Assembly: GCF_030815955.1 (NCBI RefSeq)
Contig: NZ_JAUSXK010000001.1
Location: forward strand, 2,604,001 to 2,668,000
Length of the DNA: 64,000 bases
Direction: 5' to 3'
Source: Microbacterium murale
GTDB taxonomy: Bacteria; Actinomycetota; Actinomycetes; Actinomycetales; Microbacteriaceae
The translations under genes were made by a program, and so were the position numbers. Position 1 is the first letter of the stretch, and every line of letters begins with the position of its first letter. The notes under the pieces were generated by a model, which searched no databases, was not told the DNA's origin, and was given only the letters and a program-made list of their open reading frames with translations. Shown one piece after another: positions 40,950 through 49,204 of the stretch.

Positions 40950-41150
40950 CTCCAGTCATGAGGAAAGGAGCACCCGGCTGCGGGCGTGCGAGGGCACAGC
41001 GAACGCGCCTCCGGGTGCAGGACATCCGGAACGACGCGCAGTGGCGTTATGCGACCATCAACGCGCCGTCAGGCGCGGCGGTCGCGGAACGTGAAGCAAC
41101 GCGCGTCGAACTGCGCGCTCTTTATTATCGAACCCATGGCCGACAGTCTA
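40950..41150 (-). promoter_or_regulatory. Erm leader with possible leader peptide and attenuator hairpins
   Basis: On the minus strand, TAGACT lies 7 nt before ATG 41137, which opens a 22-codon ORF (MGSIIKSAQFD..., 41137 to 41069). Its stop codon sits in the loop of a hairpin: GGCGCG (41072-41077) with CGCGCC (41062-41067). A larger stem, CCGGGTGC (41011-41018) with GCACCCGG (40970-40977), stands just before the Erm ribosome binding site. This is the arrangement of translational attenuation in inducible erm genes. Another possible -10 (GATAAT) lies inside the leader ORF, so the promoter is uncertain. Confidence 0.5.
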
Positions 41151-41159
41151 CGGGCCGAC

Positions 41160-41900
41160 TCAGCGTGCCGCGAGCCACTCGGCGAACGTCTGGTCGGTGA
41201 GCAGAGCATCCGGGTCCGGCAGCGCGAGACCAGCGCGCATTCCCTTCATCTGCCTGGTGGGAATGCTGATGGAGGGGGTCCACCCGCGATGCCCTGTCGC
41301 TCGAGCGTACGCCCTGACCATCTCATCGAGTGCTTCCTCGCGCGGGCCGGCGATGTCCTGCGCCCGACCTCGGGCGTCGCCGACGGCAAGGGTGACGAGA
41401 CGCTCGCCGACGTCACGAGCGGCGATCGGCTGCGTGCGCGCTCGAGGCGCGAGGTGCAGCGGGCCGACCTTCGCCTGCGCGAACATCTGACCGGCGAACT
41501 CGTGGAACTGTGTCGCACGCTGAATCGTCCACGGCACCGGCGAAGCCTCGACGATCTTCTCCTGTGCGACCTTGCCCGCGTAGTAGTCGTACGGCATCCG
41601 ATCGATCCCGACGATCGACAGCAGCACGATGTGCCCGACGCCCGCATCTGCCGCGGCATCGATGAGATTCCCAGTCGCCGCGGTGAAGAACTCGATGGCC
41701 GCTGCGGCCTTCAGCGTCGACACGTTCGCGGTGTCGATCACGGCGTCGACGCCGACGAGCGCCGCCGCCAGCCCGTTTCCCCTGACGAGGTCCACGCCCT
41801 GCGAGCGGCTGAGGACGACAGCCTCATGCCCGGCATTGCGCACGGCCTCGACCGTGGGACCTCCGACGACGCCTGTTCCTCCTGCGATCGCGATCCTCAT
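41160..41900 (-). CDS. NAD(P)H-binding NmrA-like oxidoreductase
   Basis: 246 aa. Atypical SDR/NmrA: Rossmann GGTGVVGGPTVEAVRNAGHEAVVLSR, then VVSLIVGIDRMPYDYYAGK-type core (LLSIVGIDRMPYDYYAGKV). No classical Ser-Tyr-Lys triad is certain. Such genes are the usual partners of ECF41 sigma factors (the COE set of carboxymuconolactone decarboxylase, oxidoreductase, epimerase), and a divergent ECF41 gene lies 187 nt away with a matching promoter pair. ATG 41900 (GAAGGAG upstream) is used. Confidence 0.9.
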   Translation of the reverse strand: MRIAIAGGTGVVGGPTVEAVRNAGHEAVVLSRSQGVDLVRGNGLAAALVGVDAVIDTANVSTLKAAAAIEFFTAATGNLIDAAADAGVGHIVLLSIVGIDRMPYDYYAGKVAQEKIVEASPVPWTIQRATQFHEFAGQMFAQAKVGPLHLAPRARTQPIAARDVGERLVTLAVGDARGRAQDIAGPREEALDEMVRAYARATGHRGWTPSISIPTRQMKGMRAGLALPDPDALLTDQTFAEWLAAR

Positions 41901-42003
41901 CAGATGTTCTCCTTCGTCTTGTCGGTTTTCTCTGGACTCGGCCGTTCCGCGCGCGGTCCGGGAAGCATGAGCACGCGTCGTACAGTCATGCTCATACTCA
42001 TTC

Positions 42004-42062
42004 GACGACATAGCCATCGACAATGTGAGGACGTGGCTCACATTTCCCAGCGCTGCATCGTC
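42004..42062. promoter_or_regulatory. Divergent ECF41-type promoters, mirror image
   Basis: Plus strand: GCTCACA (42036-42042), 16 nt, CGTC (42059-42062). Minus strand: CCTCACA (42030-42024), 16 nt, CGTC (42007-42004). The known ECF41 promoter is TGTCACA, about 16 nt, CGTC; each -35 here matches 5 of 7 bases and each -10 exactly. The two -35 elements lie in the inverted repeat TGTGAG-N7-CTCACA (42024-42042). The pair should drive the sigma gene and the oxidoreductase gene. Confidence 0.7.
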
Positions 42063-42086
42063 GACATTGAGGAAGGGTGAGATGGG

Positions 42087-42968
42087 ATGGACCAGATCGA
42101 CGAGCTCCAGAGGGAGCGACGGACGCTGCTCGCGCTCGCGTATCGAATGCTCGGCACGGTCGCCGACGCCGAGGATGCCGTGCAGGAGACCTACGTGCGG
42201 TGGTATCGGCTGCCGGATGTCGAACGCGCGCGGATCGAGAACCCCGCCGCCTGGCTCACCAGGGTCGCGAGCCGGATCTGCCTCGACATGCTGGGCTCTG
42301 CCCGCGCTCGTCGCGAGCGCTACGTCGGCGAGTGGTTACCCGAGCCGCTTCCGGGGGAGTCTGCGATAGCTGCGGCCGTGCCAGTCGATCCGCTCGACCG
42401 TGTCACCCTCGACGAGTCCGTGAGCCTCGCGCTTATGGTCGTGCTGGAATCGCTCACCCCCGCCGGGCGGGTCGCCTTCGTGCTGCACGACATCTTCGCC
42501 GTGCCGTTCGCTGAGATCGCCGAGACGGTCGGACGAACGCCGGACGCCACCAGGCGGCTCGCCTCCCAGGCACGACGACGTGTTCGGGAGCGCCGCGCCG
42601 GTGCCGCTTCCAGGGAACAGCATGACGCGGTCGCTCGTGCCTTTGCCGAGGCGACGGCGACCGGACAACTCTCGACGCTGATCTCGCTGCTGGACCCCGA
42701 CGTGGTGCTGCGCTCGGACGGCGGGGGGAAGGTCTCTGCGGCTCGTCGGCCCGTGGTCGGCGCCGATCGTGTGGCGCGATTCCTGCTCGGGCTCCCTCAT
42801 CTTGAGCCGACCGCCAGGATCGAACCGCGGCTCGGTCCCGAGGGGCTCGCGTTCCTCGTCACGATCGATGGTCGTACGGATTCGGTCATCTCGGTGGATG
42901 TGGCGGGCGAGCGCATCACGGACGTCTACATCGTCCGCAATCCCGACAAACTCACACTCTGGCGGTGA
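42087..42968 (+). CDS. ECF41-family RNA polymerase sigma factor
   Basis: 293 aa. Sigma regions 2 (about 8-75, LAYRMLGTVADAEDAVQETYVRWY) and 4 (about 110-160) are followed by a C-terminal SnoaL-like domain (about 180-290) that regulates activity without an anti-sigma factor. ECF41 motifs are all there: WLPEPLP from residue 83, DGGGK 211-215 and NPDKL 285-289. It is autoregulated by a matching promoter and drives the divergent NmrA-like gene. A SnoaL extension of this kind is also seen in SigJ, hence possible annotation as SigJ-like. Confidence 0.93.
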   Translation: MDQIDELQRERRTLLALAYRMLGTVADAEDAVQETYVRWYRLPDVERARIENPAAWLTRVASRICLDMLGSARARRERYVGEWLPEPLPGESAIAAAVPVDPLDRVTLDESVSLALMVVLESLTPAGRVAFVLHDIFAVPFAEIAETVGRTPDATRRLASQARRRVRERRAGAASREQHDAVARAFAEATATGQLSTLISLLDPDVVLRSDGGGKVSAARRPVVGADRVARFLLGLPHLEPTARIEPRLGPEGLAFLVTIDGRTDSVISVDVAGERITDVYIVRNPDKLTLWR

Positions 42969-43016
42969 TCTCCCTCAGAGGGATCGTCCCTGATCTCTCA
43001 TCGGTACGATGACGTC

Positions 43017-44351
43017 GTGACCACAGTGACCGCCCGCCCCGGCATCGCCGAGCGGCTTTCGAGGATGATTCAGCTGCCGACGGTGTCGGCTGAGCTCGAA
43101 GTACGCGGGCACGAGCCGTTCGAGAAGTTCGTGGCGCTCATCGCCGAGCTGTACCCGCTCACCCATGAACGGTTGTCGCTCGAGCGTCACACCGAGTTCG
43201 GGCTGCTCTTCCACTGGGATGGGGCATCGAGTGCCGACCCGCTGGTTCTGATGGCGCACTACGACGTCGTGCCCGTCGGCGAGAGCGATGACTGGACGTA
43301 TCCGCCGTTCGCGGGCACGATCGCCGACGGCCGGGTCCACGGACGCGGCGCCCTGGATGACAAGGGCCCACTCATCGTCGTGCTCGAGGCGGTCGAGAAC
43401 CTGCTGGCGAACGGCTTCGTGCCCGCACGCGACGTGTACCTCTCGTTCGGCGGCAACGAAGAGACCTTCGGTGCGGCTGCCGTGGAGATCGCGCGCGTCA
43501 TGAAGGAGCGCGGGATCGTCCCCTGGCTCGTGCTCGACGAGGGCGGCGCGGTCGTCGATGCGCCGCTGTCCTTCGTTCAGGGCCGTGCCGCGATGATCGG
43601 CGTCGGAGAGAAGGGCGTGCTGACGCTGAAGCTCAGTGCGCGCGGCGAGGGCGGGCACGCGTCCGCGCCACCGACGCTCACCGCCGTGCGACGCATCGCC
43701 CGCGCCGTGAACCGACTCGCGCCGTCCACATTCCGCCCTCGGACGCCGAAGGCGATCTCCCGGATGCTGTCACAGTTCTCCGAGCAGGCCAGCGGGCCCT
43801 CCCGACTGCTGCTCAAGATGCTCGCACGCGTGCCGTTCCTCACGGCGCGCGTGTTCGCGGCGCTGGGCGGGGAACCAGCCGCCATGGTGCGCACCACGGT
43901 CGCCGCCACCATGCAGACAGGCGGTACAGCGGCGAATGTCATCCCCTCGCAGGCATCCGCGACGGTGAACCTGCGCATCGCGCTCGGGGAGAGCGTCGAC
44001 AGCGCTGTCGTGCGCGTACGCCGTCGAGTTCGCGACCCGCTCGTCGAGATCGAAGTACTCGAAGGCAGCGAGCCCTCGCCGGAGTCACCGACCGACAACG
44101 CGCAGTTCGCGCTTCTCGGCGAAGCATTGGACGAGTCGTTCCCCGGCGTCCGCCCCGTCCCGTACGTGATGATGGCAGCCACTGACTCGCGCCACTTCCA
44201 TCGCTACGCGCCGGCGGTGTACCGGTTCGCTCCTCTGGAGATGTCGAACGCGCAGCGCGCGTCGATCCATGGGGTCGACGAGAGTGTGGAGATCGCCACG
44301 CTCGAACGGGGCGAGGCGTTCCACCGGGCGCTGCTCGAACGTCTCCGTTGA
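43017..44351 (+). CDS. M20-family metallopeptidase
   Basis: 444 aa. M20 dizinc peptidase: VLMAHYDVVPVG (metal His), RGALDDKGPLI (bridging Asp), GGNEETFG (catalytic Glu), and late RASIHGVDE; an inserted dimerisation domain lies about 200-320 (GEKGVLTLKLSARGEGGHAS). Substrate may be N-acyl amino acids or dipeptides (PM20D1/CPS1-like). TACGAT lies 6 nt before GTG 43017, so leaderless translation is expected. No close partner. Confidence 0.9.
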   Translation: MTTVTARPGIAERLSRMIQLPTVSAELEVRGHEPFEKFVALIAELYPLTHERLSLERHTEFGLLFHWDGASSADPLVLMAHYDVVPVGESDDWTYPPFAGTIADGRVHGRGALDDKGPLIVVLEAVENLLANGFVPARDVYLSFGGNEETFGAAAVEIARVMKERGIVPWLVLDEGGAVVDAPLSFVQGRAAMIGVGEKGVLTLKLSARGEGGHASAPPTLTAVRRIARAVNRLAPSTFRPRTPKAISRMLSQFSEQASGPSRLLLKMLARVPFLTARVFAALGGEPAAMVRTTVAATMQTGGTAANVIPSQASATVNLRIALGESVDSAVVRVRRRVRDPLVEIEVLEGSEPSPESPTDNAQFALLGEALDESFPGVRPVPYVMMAATDSRHFHRYAPAVYRFAPLEMSNAQRASIHGVDESVEIATLERGEAFHRALLERLR

Positions 44352-44422
44352 ACCTGAGTACCGGCATCCGCGGTACCCGGTGTGCCGTAGAGTGACCTCA
44401 CCCGAAATCTCAAGAAGGAGCA

Positions 44423-45892
44423 ATGGTGCCCCGTTCTGTCAGCCTGAGCGCGCTCGCCGCGGTCGTCGGTTTCCTCGCCTTCGTGGAGTTCACCAGCGGC
44501 GTGCTGCAGGGCTACTACACGCCGATGCTCTCCGACATCGCGCGGCATCTGCAGATCCACGACGCCGACGTGAACTGGTTCGAGGGCACGCAGCTCATGC
44601 TCTCGGCGCTGGTCGTTCCGGCCTTCGCGAAGCTCGGCGACATGGTCGGCCACAAGCGGATGCTGCTGATCTCCACCGCACTGACAGCGGTGGCCGCTCT
44701 TGCGCTGCCCTTCACGGACTCGTTCTGGGTGTTCCTCGTGGCGTGGACGCTGATGGGCTTCTACGTCGTCTGGCTGCCGCTGGAGATCGCGCTGATCTGG
44801 TCGCGATCGCGGAAGATGGAGGGCCGCTCGATCCTGACCGCACGGGCGGCGGGTCTGCTCGTCGCGGCGCTCGAGGCCGGAGCCATCGGCGGTGCGCTGA
44901 TCGGGGGTGCGCTCATCGACGTGCTGCCGCTGACCATCGTGCTGCTGATCCCTGCGCTGCTCGTGATCGTCTGCTTCTTCGTCATCCTGTTCGGGGTGAA
45001 GGAGTCGCCGGACTCGACGGGCGGTGTGCTCGACATGGTCGGCCTCGTGCTCATCTCGATCGCGCTCATCTGCTTCACCGGCGGGCTGAGCATGCTGCGT
45101 CTAGACGGGGGCCTCGTGAATCCATGGTCGTGGATCGTCGTCGCCCTCGGGCTGCTGCTCGTCGTGCCGTTCGCACTGTGGGAGCTTCGGCACGATGACC
45201 CGCTCATCGACGTGCGGATGTTCCGCTCACCCGCGCTCTGGCCGGTGTTCGTCACCGCAGGTCTGTTCGGGGTGAGCGTGCTCGGTGCCCAGGCTCCGCT
45301 GTCGACCTTCGCCCGCACCGATCCGTCTGTGTACGGCTATGGGCTCGGAACCACCGGCTTCGCGACATCGCTCATCATCGGCATCTACCTGATCGGCATG
45401 ATCACGGGCGCGCTGCTGTACTCGAAGATCGCGCGACTCACCACGCCGCGACTCACGCTGATCGGCGCCGCACTTCTGGTCGGCATCGGATTCTCGATGT
45501 TCCTGCCCTTCCACGACTCGTATGCGCAGGTGATCACGAACATGGTGATCGTCGGTCTCGGGTCCGGTGCACTCGTCGCCGCGCTGCCCGCGGCTGCAGC
45601 ATCCGCTGCGCCCGCAACCCAGACCGGTGTCGCAACCGGACTCACCAACTCCGTCAAGACCGTCGGCGGGGCGATCGCCTCGTGCATCTTCGGCATCGCG
45701 CTCCTGCACGGGTTCGCCGCGACGGCGTCCGGGGCGGAAGGAACGGCGGGTTCGCTCGAGGGCTACATGATCGTGTGGATCGTCTGCGGCGCGACCGCGC
45801 TCGCCGCGGCAGTGCTGTTGCTGTTCGTGCCGAAGAACTCGTTCACCGATCACGCAGTGGATGCGGCGGAAGAGCTGCCCGTTCTACCGTGA
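44423..45892 (+). CDS. MFS transporter, 14-segment (DHA2-like)
   Basis: 489 aa with about 14 membrane segments. The motif-A loop is FAKLGDMVGHKRMLL; LMGFYVVWLPLEIALIW follows. Drug:H+ antiporter-2-like efflux protein, substrate unknown. AAGGAG precedes ATG 44423, itself after a TAGAGT that may be a -10 (44383-44389). Convergent with a VOC gene with 2 nt between the stops. Confidence 0.87.
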   Translation: MVPRSVSLSALAAVVGFLAFVEFTSGVLQGYYTPMLSDIARHLQIHDADVNWFEGTQLMLSALVVPAFAKLGDMVGHKRMLLISTALTAVAALALPFTDSFWVFLVAWTLMGFYVVWLPLEIALIWSRSRKMEGRSILTARAAGLLVAALEAGAIGGALIGGALIDVLPLTIVLLIPALLVIVCFFVILFGVKESPDSTGGVLDMVGLVLISIALICFTGGLSMLRLDGGLVNPWSWIVVALGLLLVVPFALWELRHDDPLIDVRMFRSPALWPVFVTAGLFGVSVLGAQAPLSTFARTDPSVYGYGLGTTGFATSLIIGIYLIGMITGALLYSKIARLTTPRLTLIGAALLVGIGFSMFLPFHDSYAQVITNMVIVGLGSGALVAALPAAAASAAPATQTGVATGLTNSVKTVGGAIASCIFGIALLHGFAATASGAEGTAGSLEGYMIVWIVCGATALAAAVLLLFVPKNSFTDHAVDAAEELPVLP

Positions 45893-45894
45893 GC

Positions 45895-46323
45895 TCAGCC
45901 TGCCGGGTTCACACGCGGCGGGTTGTGCATGAACTCGATCCGGATGCCGCTGTCATCCTCGACGAACGACGCGTAGTACCGGTCGTTGAATCGCGGATAG
46001 AGCTTGGGGTCGCGGACGGCGGTCCAGCCCGCGTCGAGTGCGATCGCATGGAGGCGGTCGACCTCCGCGCGTGATTCGACGGCGAAGGCGAGGTGCTGCC
46101 ATCCCACCTCGCCATGCCGGTGCGGACCGGTGCCCGCTTCGCGGGCGGGGAAGATGATCAGCTCCGTCTCACCGTCGCGCTGCCAGGCGACCGAGTTCTC
46201 GGCGTCGTCGCGGGTGAAGCCAAGGGCGTCCATCACAGGATGGAACTGCGAGATCGCGTGAGGCAGGTCTTCGACGGTGATACCCAGATGATCGAGAAGA
46301 GGCATCCTGCCAGTCTTGCCCAT
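45895..46323 (-). CDS. VOC-superfamily protein
   Basis: 142 aa. Lactoylglutathione-lyase-like VOC fold: LLDHLGITVEDLPHAISQFHPVMDALGF, HGEVGWQHLAFAVESRAEVDRLHAIALDAGW and DDSGIRIEFMHNP; the metal ligands H (LDHLGI), H (QHLAFA) and E (IRIEFM) are kept, so an active metal site is plausible. Start at ATG 46323 or 46305, neither with a clear ribosome site. Confidence 0.87.
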   Translation of the reverse strand: MGKTGRMPLLDHLGITVEDLPHAISQFHPVMDALGFTRDDAENSVAWQRDGETELIIFPAREAGTGPHRHGEVGWQHLAFAVESRAEVDRLHAIALDAGWTAVRDPKLYPRFNDRYYASFVEDDSGIRIEFMHNPPRVNPAG

Positions 46324-46348
46324 GCCTCCGAGATCGTCGAGTGTGCGC

Positions 46349-46837
46349 TCAGAACAACGCGGTCGGAAGTGCGCCCTCGAACTCGAGCAACCAGCGTTTC
46401 GTCAGCAGGCCCTGTCCGCTGTCGCCGCCTGAGTAGCCGCCAAGCCCGTCGCTCGCGACGACACGATGACACGGGACGATGATCGGGATCGGGTTCGCGC
46501 CCATGACGGCACCGACGCCACGGGCGGGGATGCTCGTGCCGCTCCTCGCCGCAAGCTCACCGTAGGTGATCGACTGCCCGTGATCGACGGTCTCCGCCAA
46601 GGCGGTCAGAACCGCGTGCGTGACCTCGGTCTGAGCTCCGAGGTCGAAGGGAAGGTCGAAGCGGGTCAGCCGGCCGTCGAAGTAGGCACGTAGTTGCCGC
46701 AGCGCCTCGGTGAGCAGCGGGTCATCCTGCGCAGGCGGCGGGGGTGCGGATCGCCAGGCCACGCCTGTGATCGACTGACCGTCGCTGATCACGGTGAGCT
46801 GGCCTACGGGCGATGAGAGTGTGCCGGACGACGACAT
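46349..46837 (-). CDS. Methylated-DNA--protein-cysteine methyltransferase
   Basis: 162 aa. Ogt/AGT DNA-repair protein: TYGELAARSGTSIPARGVGAVMGANPIPIIVPCHRVVASDGLGGYSGG with the acceptor Cys in PCHR and the RAVGxA-like helix (ARGVGAV). It removes O6-alkyl groups from guanine, once per molecule. TAGGGT lies 7 nt before ATG 46837, chosen over ATG 46867 and 46843. Last member with the VOC gene 25 nt downstream. Length is standard for the family. Confidence 0.93.
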   Translation of the reverse strand: MSSSGTLSSPVGQLTVISDGQSITGVAWRSAPPPPAQDDPLLTEALRQLRAYFDGRLTRFDLPFDLGAQTEVTHAVLTALAETVDHGQSITYGELAARSGTSIPARGVGAVMGANPIPIIVPCHRVVASDGLGGYSGGDSGQGLLTKRWLLEFEGALPTALF

Positions 46838-46891
46838 GACCATGACCCTAGCCGTCGCCGCGGACATCGAAACGTCTGGGGCGCGGCGCCG

Positions 46892-47101
46892 TCAGAGTTC
46901 GATCCCGTTGGACTCGTCGTTGACGCCGGCGTTGTCGCCCTTGCGGGATTCGACGGCGAACAGCCAGACCAGCGAGACGATCGCAGCGAGCAGCAGCCCG
47001 AGCCATACATTCTGCAGGACGAGTCCGATCACCACCCCGAGTACGACGAGCACGACCGTGCCGCCGAGCCAACTCCAGCGCTGCTTCTTCGATGCCGCCA
47101 T
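46892..47101 (-). CDS. Small two-helix membrane protein
   Basis: 69 aa: basic start (MAASKKQRWSW), two hydrophobic segments (about 13-31 and 33-49, LGGTVVLVVLGVVIGLVL and WLGLLLAAIVSLVWLFAVE), polar tail. Function unknown. TATGCT lies 6 nt before the ATG, supporting a real leaderless gene. It lies between the glycosylase and alkyltransferase genes, both DNA repair, but no link is shown. Confidence 0.72.
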   Translation of the reverse strand: MAASKKQRWSWLGGTVVLVVLGVVIGLVLQNVWLGLLLAAIVSLVWLFAVESRKGDNAGVNDESNGIEL

Positions 47102-47138
47102 GGCCCCAGCATAGGTCGATGTCCGTCGGTGCTGCTCG

Positions 47139-48110
47139 TCAACGTCGGCGATGATCTTCCGGCGCCAGTCGTGGACCCCGGCGATCCTCGCGTACGCCGC
47201 TGGCCAGGATGAGGCGGATGACGCGGTGCCGGTGGCCGGCCCAGGGCGCGAGGAGTGCCAGCATCCCGTCGTCGTCGACGCGTGAGCCGGTAAGCGCGAA
47301 GCCGACCTCGTGTGCGAGATGGTAGTCGCCGACGCTCACGGCATCCGGGTCCCCGAGCGCGCGGATGCGGGTCTCCGAGGATGTCCACGCGCCGATGCCG
47401 GGAAGGCTGGTGAGGATGCGGTCCCGCTCTGCGCCGGTGCGCGCCGCGAGCACGACGTCGCTGATCCGCTGGCCCCGCTCGGCGGCGCGCACGATCGCGC
47501 GGGACTGAGGGGGCTCGACGCCGGCGCGGTGCCAGGCCCACGAGGGGATCAGACGCCAACCCTCGATCGTCGGCGGAGCGAACATCGGTCGCGGAGTCGG
47601 CCCGGGCGCGCGTTCACCGAAGCGGGTGATGAGGGCGCGCCACGCCCCGAACGCCTGGAACGAGGTGACCTTCTGCTCGATCACGGCGCTCGCGAGCGAG
47701 TCGAAGACCAGATCGGTGCGGGTCAGGCGTGTGCCGACCGTGCGGCGAGCGACGTCGGCAAGGAACGGATGCCCCGCATCTATGAGAGTCGACGCATCGA
47801 AACCGTTCGCATCGTCGTCTGCACCGCAGAGGGCGGGCAACTGGGTGAGAGCCCAGTCCGCCCCGGGGCCCCACGCAGTTGCGTGGATCCCGTCGCTGCT
47901 CTGCCTCAGCGCCAGCGTCGCGACACCTTCCGGCGTGCGGCTCGCGCGCCACAGCGTCGTGCCGTCGACCAGCATGGTCGGGTCCTTGGGCCCGCGCATG
48001 AGCACCCCGACCGTGCGGTAGAGATGCAGCGGGTGCGCCGGTCGGTATGTCGTGCTGCGCGGCGGTTCCGTCGCGGCTGCCGCGGTCGTGGCATCCGCTG
48101 TCTTCGTCAT
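47139..48110 (-). CDS. DNA-3-methyladenine glycosylase family protein (AlkA-like)
   Basis: 323 aa. The helix-hairpin-helix/GPD region is LTSLPGIGAWTSSETRIRALGDPDAVSVGDYHLAHEVGFAL, with the catalytic Asp in DAVSVGD. An N-terminal beta domain (about 20-110) and helical middle (LVFDSLASAVIEQKVTSFQAFGAWRAL) match AlkA-type base-excision enzymes that cleave alkylated purines. TAGTGT lies 6 nt before the ATG. With the alkyltransferase gene it forms an alkylation-repair neighbourhood. Confidence 0.88.
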   Translation of the reverse strand: MTKTADATTAAAATEPPRSTTYRPAHPLHLYRTVGVLMRGPKDPTMLVDGTTLWRASRTPEGVATLALRQSSDGIHATAWGPGADWALTQLPALCGADDDANGFDASTLIDAGHPFLADVARRTVGTRLTRTDLVFDSLASAVIEQKVTSFQAFGAWRALITRFGERAPGPTPRPMFAPPTIEGWRLIPSWAWHRAGVEPPQSRAIVRAAERGQRISDVVLAARTGAERDRILTSLPGIGAWTSSETRIRALGDPDAVSVGDYHLAHEVGFALTGSRVDDDGMLALLAPWAGHRHRVIRLILASGVREDRRGPRLAPEDHRRR

Positions 48111-48168
48111 GCGAACACACTACGTCGCGCCGCTGACACCGGTCCGCATCGAAGCGAGCCCGAGATTC

Positions 48169-48876
48169 TCAGAAGCGGTCGGGTGAAGGCGTGCCGTGGC
48201 CGTAGCGGATCACGACGTCTGCGTGCCGGTCGAAGCGGTACCCGACGCCGCGCACCGTGCGCACGATGTCTTCGTAACGTCCGAGCTTGGCGCGCAGTCG
48301 ACGCACGTGCACGTCGATCGTGCGCTCACCGGGAGTCTCGTCATCCGGCGACTGCCACAGCGCGCCGACCAGCTCGGTGCGCTCGATCGTGCGTCCCTCG
48401 CGGAGCACGAGGTACTGCAGCAGCTCGAACTCCTTATAGGTGAACGCCGCGGAGTCTCCGTCGATCAGCACGCGCTTGCGGGAGATGTCGACCGTGACGC
48501 CGTAGTCCTCGTCCTGCTCTTCGTCTTCGGCGGCCTTGGTGCGGGCGATCGCACCCGGCTCCTGCAGGGCCAGGCGTACGACGTCGAGGTCGCGGCCGCC
48601 CGAACCATGTGGGGCGAGGGCCACGGTCGCGTGGGTCTCAGCGCCAGGTGCGAGTTCAGCGAGCGTGCGGCGGAGCGCGTCGACGAGCAGCGGCAGGCTC
48701 ACACCGGCTTCGGCGGCCTTGATCTCGTCGAGGCCGACGTAGAGGGCGAAGCCACGCGGGGAGCGGGTCGCGGGGAGGTCGGCGGCAACGGCGGGTGCCT
48801 GCTCGACGAGCGGCGGAACAGCACGCAGATGAGGGGCACGGGTGGCAGAACGCTCAAGGGTTGCGATGTTCGACAT
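48169..48876 (-). CDS. Orphan winged-helix (OmpR/PhoB-type) regulator
   Basis: 235 aa. The C-terminal OmpR/PhoB DNA-binding domain (about 130-222, VDISRKRVLIDGDSAAFTYKEFELLQYLVLREGRTIERTELVGALW and RRLRAKLGRYEDIVRTVRGVGYRFD) has the normal layout, but there is no receiver domain. Instead there is a basic, Pro-rich start and a domain (about 45-110, GFALYVGLDEIKAAEAGVSLPLLVDALRRTLAELAPG) that I know only from Microbacteriaceae. No sensor kinase is adjacent. AAGGAA precedes ATG 48876. The 326-nt leader holds a Cys-rich uORF and hairpins. Confidence 0.85.
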   Translation of the reverse strand: MSNIATLERSATRAPHLRAVPPLVEQAPAVAADLPATRSPRGFALYVGLDEIKAAEAGVSLPLLVDALRRTLAELAPGAETHATVALAPHGSGGRDLDVVRLALQEPGAIARTKAAEDEEQDEDYGVTVDISRKRVLIDGDSAAFTYKEFELLQYLVLREGRTIERTELVGALWQSPDDETPGERTIDVHVRRLRAKLGRYEDIVRTVRGVGYRFDRHADVVIRYGHGTPSPDRF

Positions 48877-48900
48877 GATGATGGGTTCCTTGCGAAGGGT

Positions 48901-48972
48901 GAGCCGATACGGCTCTGATGTGTTGCATGAATGACCGGGAGGGCCGGGAGCGAGCACGCAGGTGGGTGCTCG
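48901..48972 (-). promoter_or_regulatory. Leader hairpins before the winged-helix gene
   Basis: GAGCCG-ATA-CGGCTC (48901-48915) is 25 nt upstream of ATG 48876, and CGAGCAC (48951-48957) pairs with GTGCTCG (48966-48972). Both lie between the Cys-rich uORF and the regulator gene, so they may be alternative structures controlling its translation or transcription. Confidence 0.45.
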
Positions 48973-49026
48973 GGGCTCCGTCTTCGCAGATCGCGAATAA
49001 GCAGAGCGGGCGCGGGGCGGCTGGGG

Positions 49027-49128
49027 TCAGCTACACATTCGGCAACACATGCCAACGCAGCCGGGCATCATCATCCCGGCAGTCCTGTTCGCCTCCTGGG
49101 CGGACGAGGGGCGCGCGTTGGTGGTCAT
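49027..49128 (-). CDS. Cys-rich leaderless uORF (33 aa)
   Basis: 33 codons on the minus strand, MTTNARPSS... ending in GCVGMCCRMCS, with four Cys in the last ten residues. Its ATG is 7 nt after a near-perfect promoter, so it is almost certainly transcribed and leaderless. It lies about 150 nt upstream of the winged-helix gene, separated by hairpins. Cysteine-responsive uORFs with Cys runs near their end are known from mycobacteria; a similar attenuation role is inferred. Could alternatively be a small zinc-binding peptide. Confidence 0.55.
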   Translation of the reverse strand: MTTNARPSSAQEANRTAGMMMPGCVGMCCRMCS

Positions 49129-49135
49129 GGGGGGA

Positions 49136-49164
49136 TTATTACTGAGAAAGTCGTGCTGTGTCAA
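49136..49164 (-). promoter_or_regulatory. Promoter of Cys-rich uORF and winged-helix gene
   Basis: On the minus strand TTGACA (49164-49159), 17 nt, TAATAA (49141-49136), then 7 nt to the uORF ATG. The best consensus match in the window, and the transcript should begin at the start codon. Confidence 0.8.
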
Positions 49165-49204
49165 AACGTAACCTTGTGCGACCGGGTGGGCTTACCGTGG
49201 AATG

